DNA of 64,000 bases, taken from assembly GCF_024300825.1 (NCBI RefSeq), contig NZ_CP101323.1, positions 1-64,000 of the forward strand. The letters are read 5' to 3'. Below, piece after piece: positions 35,923 to 44,974 of the stretch (positions within the stretch are counted from its first letter, which is position 1; each line of letters begins with the position of its first letter). The notes below the pieces were generated by a model. The model searched no databases. It was given only the letters and a program-made list of their open reading frames with translations, and was not told where the DNA came from. A program made the position numbers and the translations under genes. Origin of the DNA: Natronomonas gomsonensis (GTDB taxonomy: Archaea; Halobacteriota; Halobacteria; Halobacteriales; Haloarculaceae).

Positions 35923-38625
35923 ATGAACGTAAGCGTCGTCGGGAGCGGCTACGTCGGCACCACGCTTTCGGCGTGTCTCGCCGACCTCGGTCACGACGTG
36001 ACCGCCATCGACGTCGACGAGGAGACGGTCGAGCGACTCAACGCTGGCGAAACAACCATTCACGAACCCGGTCTCGACCCGTTGGTCTCCGCCTATGCCG
36101 GCGACCGACTGAACGCGACGACGGACCACGCCGCGGCCGCCGACACCGACATCACCTTTCTGGTCGTCGGGACGCCCGCCCGCGAGGACGGTTCCATCGA
36201 TCCCTCGGCGCTTTTGGCCGCCGCCGAGGATGTCGGCGACGCCATCGCCGACAAAGCGGGCTATCACCTCGTCGTCGTGAAGTCGACGGTCCTCCCCGAC
36301 GTCATCGAGACGGAACTCGTCCCGGCAATCGAACGCGCGTCGGGAAAGACCGACGGCGAGGCGTTCGGCGTCGCGGTCAACCCCGAGTTCCTGCGTGAGG
36401 GTAGTGCCGTCGACGACTTCATGGACCCCGATAGAATCGTCGTCGGCACCGACGGCGACGGCCGCGCCCTCGATTTACTCGCTGAGTTGTACGAACCGCT
36501 CATCACCGACTGGGACGTGCCCACCGTCGAGACGGGTCGCCGGGAGGCGGCGATGATAAAGTACGCCAGCAACGCCTTCCTCGCGGCAAAAGTCAGCCTC
36601 ATCAACGATCTCGGCAACATCTGCAAGGAGTTCGGCGTCGACACCTACGCAGTCGCCGACGCGATGGGGATGGATGACCGCATCGGCGAGCGGTTCCTCA
36701 ACTCGGGGGTGGGTTGGGGAGGCTCCTGTCTTCTCGGTGACGAGCTCATCCTGATTAAAAACAAACAGGGAACGCGGCTACTCACCATGGCCGAGTTCTT
36801 CGAGCAGTACGTGGCTGATGAGACCGTTGAGGACATGTCGGTCCTCAGTTACGATGAAGGGGAAGCTACGTTCAAGCCGGTTCAGGCTGCGAGCAAACGT
36901 ACCTACGATGGGGATCTCTTCACGATTCGGACTCGAATGAACAAGGAAGTCACGGTCACCCACGACCACCCGATGCTCGTCGTGGAGGGTGGTGAGCCGA
37001 CGGTTCGAGAAGCCCAGCATCTCGAAGACGGAGACGAACTCCCCGTTCAGACCAGCCTCCCTGCTGATCCGATCGGTAAGTTCGACATCATCGAATTGGT
37101 GGCCGATTCGCCGGCCTTCGACAACGAGGCCGTCTATCTGAAGCCATCTTTCGATATGGACGAGGTCAAAGACGAACTCCGTGACGTCCTTCGGGAGTAC
37201 AACAAACAGTTTAGTTACGACAAAGTCCATGAGTTCATCCGTCGAGATTATCTTATCCTTGATGCCTTCCTTGAGTTCGAAGACCAGTTGTCGATTGGCC
37301 GCGACGACTTGAGCCTCTATACGACTGTCGGTGGGGGGCAAACGTACGTACCGGCAATCATTCCAGCGGATGAGGAATTTTGGCGATTCATCGGCTACTA
37401 CCTCAGTGAGGGCCACATCAATGAAGACGACTCCGGACACGGCACAACGACTCGGAAGCGCGTCATGCTGAGTTTCCATCCCACCGACGAGCAGGCATAC
37501 GTCGCCGAGGTCGAATCGTATCTCGAGCGACACGGAATCCACTACCGGACAAGTACTCAGGAAACGGCCACGCAAATAGAGACATCGAGCCGGGTACTTT
37601 CCCACTTCCTCGAATGGCTTGGCTGTGGCACTGGTTCATATACAGCGGCAATCCCGGATACAGCCTTCCAAGAGACAGAACGAAACCGGAAGGCGCTCTT
37701 GTCAGGACTCTTCCGTGGTGACGGATACATCGAATACACGAGCCATTCGAACGCTGTCGTCTACGATTATGGGTCAGTGAGCGAAGAGCTGATTCGAGGA
37801 ATGCAGTTCCTGCTTCATAGTCTCGGTATCGTCCCAAGTTACAAGACGTCTCAGTCCGCTAAATCAACTCGGCCTGCCCACTTCCTCCGCGTGAGTGCGA
37901 AAGACCAGATTGGGGCCCTCAAAGAAATGTTCCTCCCTTCAGAGCAGGAACGAATCGAGCGGCGGCTTAACGATGTCGCTGATATCAGACCAACCGGGCA
38001 CACCGATGGTGGGGCCCATACCACCGTTGCTGTCAAGGATATCAGCGTGACCGAAAATGAGGTTGAGGTGTACTCTCTCGAGGTTGCGGATACGCACACC
38101 TTCGTGACGACTGACGCGCTCGTCGTTCACAACTGCTTCCCGAAGGACACCGCTGGACTCGCCGCTGCCGCTCGGGACAACGATTACACACCGGCGATGA
38201 TAGAGGCTGCAATCGAGGTCAACGACGGTCAACCCGAGCGCCTGCTTGAACTGCTTGATTCCCACGTTGACGTGGTGGACAAACGCATCGCCGTCCTCGG
38301 CCTCGCATTCAAGGCCGGTACCGACGACATCCGTGGCTCCCGTGCCAAGCCGGTCATCGAAGGGCTGCAGGACCGAGGTGCCGATATCGTCGCCTACGAC
38401 CCTCTCGCCAAGGAGGCGATGGCCGAACAGTACCCCGATATCGAATACGTCGACTCCGCGGCCGAGGCGCTCGACGGCGCCCACGGCGTCGCTGTCGTTA
38501 CTGACTGGCCCGAATTCACCGACCTCAACAAGGAGTTCGATGCGATGGCCAACCCCGTCGTCATTGATGGCCGCCGTATCATCAGTCGTCGGGACGGACT
38601 TACCTATGAAGGACTGACGTGGTAA
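35923..38625 (+). CDS. aglM: UDP-glucose 6-dehydrogenase (AglM-like) with an intein
   Basis: The 900-codon frame encodes a 431-aa host enzyme interrupted by a 469-aa intein. The host has N-terminal V-V-G-S-G-Y-V-G-T-T-L, V-V-V-K-S-T-V-L-P and N-P-E-F-L-R-E-G-S-A, and the spliced active-site motif G-G-S-C-F-P-K-D, whose Cys is the catalytic thiol. It should make UDP-glucuronate from UDP-glucose for N-glycosylation, like AglM of Haloferax. ATG 35923 is chosen over the upstream open frame because the Rossmann motif begins right there. It is convergent with and 1 nt from the STT3-like gene. Confidence 0.9.
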   Translation: MNVSVVGSGYVGTTLSACLADLGHDVTAIDVDEETVERLNAGETTIHEPGLDPLVSAYAGDRLNATTDHAAAADTDITFLVVGTPAREDGSIDPSALLAAAEDVGDAIADKAGYHLVVVKSTVLPDVIETELVPAIERASGKTDGEAFGVAVNPEFLREGSAVDDFMDPDRIVVGTDGDGRALDLLAELYEPLITDWDVPTVETGRREAAMIKYASNAFLAAKVSLINDLGNICKEFGVDTYAVADAMGMDDRIGERFLNSGVGWGGSCLLGDELILIKNKQGTRLLTMAEFFEQYVADETVEDMSVLSYDEGEATFKPVQAASKRTYDGDLFTIRTRMNKEVTVTHDHPMLVVEGGEPTVREAQHLEDGDELPVQTSLPADPIGKFDIIELVADSPAFDNEAVYLKPSFDMDEVKDELRDVLREYNKQFSYDKVHEFIRRDYLILDAFLEFEDQLSIGRDDLSLYTTVGGGQTYVPAIIPADEEFWRFIGYYLSEGHINEDDSGHGTTTRKRVMLSFHPTDEQAYVAEVESYLERHGIHYRTSTQETATQIETSSRVLSHFLEWLGCGTGSYTAAIPDTAFQETERNRKALLSGLFRGDGYIEYTSHSNAVVYDYGSVSEELIRGMQFLLHSLGIVPSYKTSQSAKSTRPAHFLRVSAKDQIGALKEMFLPSEQERIERRLNDVADIRPTGHTDGGAHTTVAVKDISVTENEVEVYSLEVADTHTFVTTDALVVHNCFPKDTAGLAAAARDNDYTPAMIEAAIEVNDGQPERLLELLDSHVDVVDKRIAVLGLAFKAGTDDIRGSRAKPVIEGLQDRGADIVAYDPLAKEAMAEQYPDIEYVDSAAEALDGAHGVAVVTDWPEFTDLNKEFDAMANPVVIDGRRIISRRDGLTYEGLTW
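36727..38133 (+). other. full-length intein with LAGLIDADG homing endonuclease
   Basis: The 469-aa insert begins with Cys1 (C-L-L-G-D-E-L) and ends V-V-H-N, followed by the host Cys. Block B T-V-T-H-D-H-P lies at 76-82. The endonuclease motifs are F-I-G-Y-Y-L-S-E-G-H-I at 221-231 and L-L-S-G-L-F-R-G-D-G-Y-I at 324-335. Block F is V-E-V-Y-S-L-E-V-A-D-T-H-T-F-V. All splicing residues (Cys1, block-B His, penultimate His, Asn469, Cys+1) are present, so it should splice. The homing site is the active-site codons. Confidence 0.92.
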
Positions 38626-40905
38626 TCACGCCCGTACCGTCTCACCGCTGTTCACCGCTGCTTCGCTGACGGACACTGGCTCTGTCGCCGCACCCTCAAG
38701 GTCGTACTCGCCGGGATAGGGAACCGTCACACTGTAGGTCCCGTTCGCGTTCGCTGTCGTTTGACGCTCGTAGGTGAATTCGTCACCTTCAATGTCGACC
38801 TCGGTCGTTAGCGTCACGGTTGCGTCCGGTTCGGCGGCCCCTTCGATTGTCGCGCCGGGGACGATGCGGAACGCCTTGTAATCGCCGATCGGACTGGCGT
38901 ACAGCGCCCGGTAGTGGGCGAGCCCGGCGACGCCCTCGCTGCGACTCCCGTAGTGGTCGTGCAGCCGCGATTGCATCATCGCGTCGGTGATGTTCGGCGA
39001 CCCTGGAACCGGTTCGGTCACGAGGTAGCTGTCGCTTCTGACGTACTGCTGGTAGGATTCGTCGGGGGTCTCGGAAAACGTGAACGGGCGATAGTTGCTC
39101 TGTGCGTAGCCGTAGCTTTGGGCTTCACCATTGACGTAGTAGTTGTACATTCGGTTCCACGACCACGGGCTGAAGACGTACGACTGGGGGTAATCGTAGC
39201 CGTTTTCTTTGGCGTGGCCATCGATGAACGACGCCGTTTCGTATTGCTCTTGTGGGATGGCGAGGTCGCTCGTGACGATGGGGGCCTGAATCGCCGAAAG
39301 CCCGCACACCAAGACGACGACGAAACCGATGCGGACCGCCACGTCCCGGTCGGGAATCGACAGCTCCAGGCTCTCGTTTTCAAATGGAACTGGCGAGCGG
39401 GCGGCGTCAACCCATCGGGCGAGCGCGACGATGACGACACCGGCGAACAGCGCGACGAACGGGGCGAGTTCCCCACCGTATCGCAACTGGACGGCGCCGA
39501 GACCGAGCAACACGACACCGTAGCTGGTCGGTGCGAGCCAGTGGCGCTCGCCGTCGTAGACGCGGTAGACGCCCCAGCCCATCGCCGGTATCGAGACGAC
39601 CAACAGTAACCCGAAGAGGACCAGCCACCCCATCGTCGACCCGCTGAACAGCGAGTTGACTTCGGCGATGTTTTGCCCTTCGAACAGCCGTGATAGCTGT
39701 CCGGTGATGCGTCCCCACGTTGTCGGAGCGAGCAGTGCAACAGCGGCAGTGACGGCGGCGGCACCACCGACGCCGGTCACTGGGAACGTCCACGGTGGGA
39801 GTTCGAGGTGACGCCACGCGGCCACCGCGCTGACGACGCCGGCAACGCCAACGGCCAAGAGAACCGGTACCGCAACGACGACAGTGTCGTGCCAGCCCCA
39901 CACGAGATGTGTAAGGCCGACGAGCGTCGCTCCCAAACCAACCCCGAGCGTCGTCGCCACGCCCGGAGCGAAAAGCGGCTCGTCATCTCGAACTGCAAGG
40001 GTCCCGCCGACCACGACGGAGAGGGCAACCGGGAGCAACAACAACGCTGCGGCCCACCAGGCGAGCACGCTTCCGGCGACGCCGAGACCTAACAGCGAGA
40101 TTGCTCGGATGGTCGGCCACTCCACCTCCAGCGTGTCGATGCCGAGCGTCACGGTCAGTCCCCACGCCGCCATGACGAGCCACGGGGCGTCGAAGGCGTG
40201 GTGGTCGACGAACCCCGCACTTGAACGGGCAACATGTAACGGCAACACGGCGAGGACGAGGACGCTCGCAAGCGCGATGCGGCGGTCGCCGGTCACCTCA
40301 CACGCAAACAGGTACAACAGCAGGCCCGTCATGACGGCCGCAATCACCGGCAGGACAGCGAGAACTGTGCTGTGGTGTCCGAGCCCACCGGCGAGGTCGG
40401 CACTACTGAGCATGATTAGTACGGTCAGTGGCTCCTGTGTCTCCAACCCCCCGGGAAGGTTCGAGGGTCCCCAGCCATTTTGCAGTCCTTGTTCGACGTG
40501 ATAGACGTAGTAGTAGGGGTCGTTGGCCGGGTAGACCACGCGGTCGCGGAACACCGATCCGTACGTAGTCATGCGGAAAGCGACGGTGAGACCGAGCAAT
40601 CCGAGTAGACTCGCCACGGCCGTCCGGTCGATGTCGGGCAGCGAGAACTCGATGTCGGTCGTCTCGCTTTCCTCGACTTCCCCGAATATCGCCGCCTCGA
40701 CAGCCCTAGGGTCGGCGAGTCGGTACTCGTCGCCGGCCGATTCGACCACGCCAGCACCGACCAACTCGCCGAAGACACCGGAGTCGACGGGCACGTCGTC
40801 GAACGCCCATGTTTCGGTGTCGCGGTCAACCGCCCGAACGTCCTCGAGGGCAGGTTCGAGGTCCGGCCGGTCGTCCAGTAACTCACGCACCTCGCGGGCG
40901 TCCAT
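38626..40905 (-). CDS. STT3/AglB-like membrane protein lacking WWDYG
   Basis: A 759-aa protein. Residues 1-95 form a soluble, winged-helix-like domain. About a dozen helices follow, then a periplasm-type C-terminal domain with a short Ig-like end. STT3-type acid motifs are visible: N-D-P-Y-Y-Y (128-133), V-D-H-H-A-F-D (233-239) and N-I-A-E-V-N with E415. Where oligosaccharyltransferases have W-W-D-Y-G this protein has W-S-W-N-R-M-Y (581-587). It could be a paralogue with altered acceptor recognition or another GT-C enzyme. The place beside aglM supports a glycan role. Confidence 0.7.
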   Translation of the reverse strand: MDAREVRELLDDRPDLEPALEDVRAVDRDTETWAFDDVPVDSGVFGELVGAGVVESAGDEYRLADPRAVEAAIFGEVEESETTDIEFSLPDIDRTAVASLLGLLGLTVAFRMTTYGSVFRDRVVYPANDPYYYVYHVEQGLQNGWGPSNLPGGLETQEPLTVLIMLSSADLAGGLGHHSTVLAVLPVIAAVMTGLLLYLFACEVTGDRRIALASVLVLAVLPLHVARSSAGFVDHHAFDAPWLVMAAWGLTVTLGIDTLEVEWPTIRAISLLGLGVAGSVLAWWAAALLLLPVALSVVVGGTLAVRDDEPLFAPGVATTLGVGLGATLVGLTHLVWGWHDTVVVAVPVLLAVGVAGVVSAVAAWRHLELPPWTFPVTGVGGAAAVTAAVALLAPTTWGRITGQLSRLFEGQNIAEVNSLFSGSTMGWLVLFGLLLVVSIPAMGWGVYRVYDGERHWLAPTSYGVVLLGLGAVQLRYGGELAPFVALFAGVVIVALARWVDAARSPVPFENESLELSIPDRDVAVRIGFVVVLVCGLSAIQAPIVTSDLAIPQEQYETASFIDGHAKENGYDYPQSYVFSPWSWNRMYNYYVNGEAQSYGYAQSNYRPFTFSETPDESYQQYVRSDSYLVTEPVPGSPNITDAMMQSRLHDHYGSRSEGVAGLAHYRALYASPIGDYKAFRIVPGATIEGAAEPDATVTLTTEVDIEGDEFTYERQTTANANGTYSVTVPYPGEYDLEGAATEPVSVSEAAVNSGETVRA

Positions 40906-40994
40906 AGATACCCTCGTCTGACAACCCCGAGGCTATAAACTCACCGTCCTCGCTCGAACGCGGGACCTATATCCCGGCCGTCCCACCCCATCGT

Positions 40995-41588
40995 ATGCGC
41001 CAGTTCGTCGTCGTCGGCCACGACGCGCCAACGACCCCCGACTTCTCGCTTGAGGATTTGCCCGGTGCCGGCCGCCTCGACGTGTTGTGTCGGTGTGTCA
41101 ACAGTGCGTTCTTCCTCTCACACACACTCCGCGAGAACGTCCGTGCTCATCTCGTCTTGGCCGACGAGTACGTCGTCCGCTTCGAGGGCGCGGAACTGCG
41201 GCGTCTCAACCCCGACGAGCGGTCGACGGCTGCCTTGATTCGCGGCGCGTTGGAGGCTCGTGAGGGCGCCATCGGTGCGATGGAGGCCAACCCCTCTCCC
41301 GGCGTCTACATCGGCAAGGGTGACTTCGAGTCGACCGTCCGCTCCGTCGCCGAGGAGAGCACGCTCGTCGAACTGCACGAGGACGGCCGGCCGGTCGTTG
41401 ACCTTGACCCGCCAAGTGACCCAGTGTTCGTCCTTTCGGACCACCACGACTTCACCGACGCCGAAGCCGCGCTCCTCGCCGACGTGGCCGACGAACGCGT
41501 CTCACTCGGCCCGGAACCCCTCCACGCTGACCACGCCATCACGGTCGCACACAACTACCTCGACACCGACGGGTTCGGTATATATTGA
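40995..41588 (+). CDS. trmY: tRNA (pseudouridine-54-N1)-methyltransferase
   Basis: A 197-aa SPOUT methyltransferase. Length, the start M-R-Q-F-V-V-V-G-H-D-A, the internal P-G-V-Y-I-G-K-G-D-F, and V-F-V-L-S-D-H-H-D-F plus the knot region near the C-terminus match archaeal TrmY, which turns pseudouridine 54 into N1-methylpseudouridine in the T-loop of tRNAs using S-adenosylmethionine. It is divergent from the STT3-like gene and followed 58 nt later by an unrelated membrane protein. Confidence 0.87.
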   Translation: MRQFVVVGHDAPTTPDFSLEDLPGAGRLDVLCRCVNSAFFLSHTLRENVRAHLVLADEYVVRFEGAELRRLNPDERSTAALIRGALEAREGAIGAMEANPSPGVYIGKGDFESTVRSVAEESTLVELHEDGRPVVDLDPPSDPVFVLSDHHDFTDAEAALLADVADERVSLGPEPLHADHAITVAHNYLDTDGFGIY

Positions 41589-41646
41589 CCGACATCTCCG
41601 GCTTCTGACGGGGTTTTAAGTGAACTGGTGGCGAATTCCGTCGCGT

Positions 41647-42408
41647 ATGTCCCTCCAAATCGGTGATGCGCTCGGCGACGGTATTCGCCGGTCGCTCACG
41701 TACAGTGGTGGCGTCCTGATGGCACTGACCTTCGTGTATCAACTGCTGTTCCTCGGGTCGATCAACGCGATTTTCGTCGACATCCTCCCGCCGGAGGCCC
41801 AACAATCCGGCCAGCTCGGCTTCGCGCTGCCGGTTCCGGCCGCCGTCGCTGGCGTCATCGCCCTCCTCGGATTGGTGTTCGGTATCGTTCTCTACATCGC
41901 TGCGACGCGGGCGTTGACCCGCGAGCAGTCCGAACTCGACTCCCTTTCCGGAGAGCTGTTCACCCGTCGGATGGGTCGGGCGCTCGTTTCGGCCGTGGGT
42001 GCCAACATCGTCGTCACCATCGCGGTCACCATCGGGTTCATCCTGCTGTTCGTTCCCGGCATCTTCCTCGCGATTAGCTTCATCTTCGTCATCTTCGCCG
42101 TCGGTGTTGAGGATGAACGCGCTATCGACGCCCTGAGTCGCAGTTGGGAACTCGCAAGCGGCAATCGTTGGGGCCTGTTCGCGCTCGGTCTCATCGTCGG
42201 CGTCGTCACTGGCGTCGGAAGTAGCATCGGTTCGGTGGCTTCCTTCGTCAGCCCCGTCGCCGGACAAATCCTGAGCCTCGCGCTCACGTCGGTGTTCTCC
42301 ATCGTCGGCTACGGCATCCTCGCCGACGCCTACCTACAGGTCAGCGGCGAGAAACCCGGCAGCGGCGGCGGTACTGTCGAGCCGACCTCCGAACCCGAGG
42401 CGCTCTGA
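41647..42408 (+). CDS. six-helix membrane protein (DUF7847-like)
   Basis: A 253-aa protein from ATG 41647 with about six hydrophobic helices. The conserved-looking start is L-Q-I-G-D-A-L-G-D-G-I-R-R-S. The cytoplasmic segment E-D-E-R-A-I-D-A-L-S-R-S-W-E-L-A is typical of a haloarchaeal membrane family also seen as glycerophosphoryl-diester-type membrane domains. An AT-rich box (ttttaag) 25 nt upstream suits a leaderless start. Function is unknown. Confidence 0.72.
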   Translation: MSLQIGDALGDGIRRSLTYSGGVLMALTFVYQLLFLGSINAIFVDILPPEAQQSGQLGFALPVPAAVAGVIALLGLVFGIVLYIAATRALTREQSELDSLSGELFTRRMGRALVSAVGANIVVTIAVTIGFILLFVPGIFLAISFIFVIFAVGVEDERAIDALSRSWELASGNRWGLFALGLIVGVVTGVGSSIGSVASFVSPVAGQILSLALTSVFSIVGYGILADAYLQVSGEKPGSGGGTVEPTSEPEAL

Positions 42409-42459
42409 ATCGAGCCGCATCATAACCCTTAAAGTCGATGCCGGCTTCCTACCGAGTGC

Positions 42460-42532
42460 GGGCCGGTGGGGTAGCTTGGTATCCTTCGGCCTTCGGGTGG
42501 CCGTAACCACGATTCAAATTCGTGCCGGCCCA
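42460..42532 (+). tRNA. tRNA-Pro (anticodon CGG)
   Basis: A 73-nt cloverleaf. Acceptor arms GGGCCGG / CCGGCCC with discriminator A, a D-arm with loop AGCTTGGTA, anticodon stem CGGCC/GGCCG with loop TTCGGGT (U33, anticodon CGG), and T-arm CACGA-TTCAAAT-TCGTG. There is no intron, and CCA is not encoded. Confidence 0.93.
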
Positions 42533-42997
42533 TTGCCCGCTTCCGCTTTTGATACCTACGTTCCCACAGCGACAGTTCTCAGGGTTCGCGTTTTCGCCAC
42601 TCTTGGCCGTCTCGTTCGCCACTCTAACGGAGAAGTGAGTCGATAGGGTGTGAACTCATTCTGTCGGCTATCCCTACCACTTGGTGTGTCGTCACAACCT
42701 GAAGACGGGCCGGGTGTTTTATGCGCGTTGCCACGAAAGACGTGAATGCACCGCAGGGAGATTCCATGCCCTACGTCGGTGTGCGCCCACTACCGGGTGC
42801 GGTCAGCGTCACACCTACGACCCCCGGCCGCTGGGGTCGTTTTCGTGACTTTTCAAAATGCCACTCAGGAGACTTCCGTCTGTGAGTTTCGGCACCCCGA
42901 CTCACGGCTTGAGTCGGCTTACACCTTTATTACAAATGCCTCTGATTGGATAGGATAAGCGTACTCTACCCGCAGTGGGTGTGCGCTGCACCAAATC
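42533..42997. other. intergenic region between tRNA and pilin locus
   Basis: No gene seen. It holds a strong hairpin at 42817-42840 and an AT-rich box (tttattacaaa, about 42926-42936) that may be the promoter for the first pilin cassette. Confidence 0.4.
42817..42840 (+). terminator. hairpin with T-rich tail
   Basis: Perfect 8-bp stem acgacccc / ggggtcgt with an 8-nt loop, followed by gttttcgtgacttttc. It looks like a terminator, but no gene ends just before it, so an attenuator or a small-RNA 3' end is also possible. Confidence 0.45.
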
Positions 42998-43477
42998 ATG
43001 GAACTGAAACACCTGTTCACAGCAGACGACGACAACCGTGCCGTATCACCCGTCATCGGGGTTATCCTGATGGTGGCAATAACCGTCATCCTCGCCGCCG
43101 TCATCGGGACGTTCGTTCTAGGACTTGGCGACCAAGTCCAACAAACGAGTCCGAACGCACAGTGGAACTGAGATGTGGATGCCAGTGATGACGTGAACCT
43201 TACGCATGAAGGAGGAGACTCGATAGCAGTTAATACCCTGAGCCTCAGCGGCGACGCACTCGGGAGCGGTCCAAACGGCGACGACCTAACCGATGGGGGA
43301 AGCTTCCAAGGTTCCGGTGATGCGGAATCCACTGGCTTTAGTGATGACCCAATCAAAGCAGGGAGTACCCTGAGCATCGCGAACGAAGACCTGTCAAGCG
43401 GCGAGCTCCGACTTGTCTGGACCGCCGAGGGCGGTGGTTCTTCATCCACACTAACGACCTACGACTACTCGCCGTAA
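42998..43477 (+). pseudogene. type IV pilin cassette with a nonsense codon
   Basis: The frame starts [10 protein letters not shown] and has the archaeal pilin segment [14 protein letters not shown], but meets TGA at 43169-43171 in A-Q-W-N-stop-D-V. The next cassette has W-N-W-D here, so a Trp codon became TGA. The frame continues to 43477 with the shared end [11 protein letters not shown]. Only a 57-aa N-terminal peptide would be made without readthrough. Confidence 0.8.
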
Positions 43478-43502
43478 TGTCATCAAATTCGAATTTCCAA
43501 CA

Positions 43503-43949
43503 ATGAAGCTTACAGAACTATTTACGGCCGACGAATCGGAAAGGGCAGTCTCACCAGTAATCGGGGTTATCCTGATGGTGGCAATCACGGTCATCCTTGC
43601 CGCTGTCATTGGGACGTTCGTCCTAGGCTTGGGCGATCAAGTCCAGCAGACGAGTCCGAACGCACAGTGGAATTGGGATCAACAGAGTACCAACCCAAAA
43701 CTCCAATTGACGCACGAAGGGGGCGACAGCGTCACCCCAGCACGACTTGAGGTCACTAGTACCTCTGGCGACGTTGACCCGACCGACAACTGTGGAGTCG
43801 CTGGAGAATGGAGTGGCGGTTCGACAATTACCGCCGGTAGTACCTGTGATGTCGTTCAGGGCGGATCCGCTTCGGGCACTTACCGTCTACTCTGGACGGC
43901 CGAAGGTGGCGGGTCCTCCTCGACGCTTTCGACGTACGAAGTGAACTAA
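43503..43949 (+). CDS. archaeal type IV pilin
   Basis: A 148-aa protein. The class III signal peptide has basic/acidic residues before the cleavage zone, then [21 protein letters not shown], the conserved hydrophobic spine of haloarchaeal PilA-type pilins (DUF1628-like N-terminal domain). Two Cys flank the variable middle (about residues 98-119) and could form a disulfide. The C-terminus [14 protein letters not shown] is shared with its neighbours. It likely forms adhesive pili after prepilin peptidase cleavage. Confidence 0.88.
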   Translation: MKLTELFTADESERAVSPVIGVILMVAITVILAAVIGTFVLGLGDQVQQTSPNAQWNWDQQSTNPKLQLTHEGGDSVTPARLEVTSTSGDVDPTDNCGVAGEWSGGSTITAGSTCDVVQGGSASGTYRLLWTAEGGGSSSTLSTYEVN

Positions 43950-43973
43950 CGCCGACACCGATTTTCCAGTATT

Positions 43974-44797
43974 TTGCTTGAAACACCCACCGACACAGCG
44001 GCTGCAAAGCGGGCGTTCGTCCGTACCTACAGCAGCCGCGGGTTCGAAGACACCTGGGATATCATCGAGGCCTTCGAAGAGGTCCAGGCAGTTCGTGGGA
44101 AGTATCCAGAGCGGGGCTCGTCGTTCGTGGCACAGAAGGCCGGCTACCCGCGGTCATGGATTCGGCGTTGGGTCGACGACGACGCGATTCCTTACCGTAT
44201 CAAGGCCTGCAGACGGCGCTCTCGCATGGGTGGCTGGACCTTTCACCCGGCGACGAAGCGACGCGCTCGTTGGTAGCGCTAATTGGATACGTCCTCGGGA
44301 AAGGGTCGCTGAAAGGCGAGAAATACGGGCCGCGGGCCTCGGCTGGCTGGCGCGTGACGCTCGACGAGCTGCACGAGGCGTTTGCTGCAGTTGGTGTCGA
44401 CTCGGAGACGGTCACAACCGACGACCCGGAGCGACCACCACAGGTCCACCCCACAACGAATGGCTCGGTGTTGGGACGGATGCTCTACGTACTCGGTGTC
44501 CCGGCAGGGCGTGAAGACGTGCGGCGTAACCGATTGCCGTCAATCCTCAACGAAATCGATATTCAGTCCCGAGCGCGGTTTTGTGAGTTGTTCGTACGCC
44601 AGCGGGGGCTCGACAGCCACTACGAATCCTATGAGCCGACGCGGGTGTTGGTAGATCGACCGCAGCACTTCAGGCGTGAGTTCGCGGCACTTGTCGAGGA
44701 CGTGACTGGCGAATCCGCGGCACCGTATAGTCGGGGCGTCGAGGTCTCGCTGGACGGGATGGTGGCGTTGGGTGTCGACCCGCGCGACGACGGGTAG
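43974..44797 (+). pseudogene. frameshifted DNA-binding-like gene between pilins
   Basis: Frame 1 from TTG 43974 gives a helix-turn-helix-like part (A-Q-K-A-G-Y-P-R-S-W-I-R-R-W-V-D-D-D-A-I-P-Y-R-I, shown in part). Near 44205 it must shift to the frame that reads G-L-Q-T-A-L-S-H-G-W-L-D-L-S and A-L-I-G-Y-V-L-G-K-G-S-L. The latter resembles a worn LAGLIDADG helix, with R-F-C-E-L-F-V-R-Q-R-G as a possible second one. Such HTH-LAGLIDADG proteins occur as regulators or homing-enzyme relatives. The identity is tentative. Confidence 0.5.
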
Positions 44798-44974
44798 CAA
44801 TTGCGAAGCAAGACATACAAAATAACAATTAGCCGGCTATCCCGATGTCGATTACTGACACCCGATTGTACTCAACGGTAGCTCAGTGTTTGAGCTATCT
44901 CGTAGCTTCATTAGCTGATCCGTGCTTCTACTGTCCACGAAGCCGGACGCGTCGGTAGTTGCACTTGATTCACC

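Noticed and set aside
34951-43477. In-frame TGA codons at Trp-like positions in the protease gene and a pilin, suggesting TGA recoding
   Set aside because: Many intact genes here end with TGA at normal lengths (for example trmY and the receptors), and haloarchaea are not known to read TGA as an amino acid. Simple nonsense mutation is enough.
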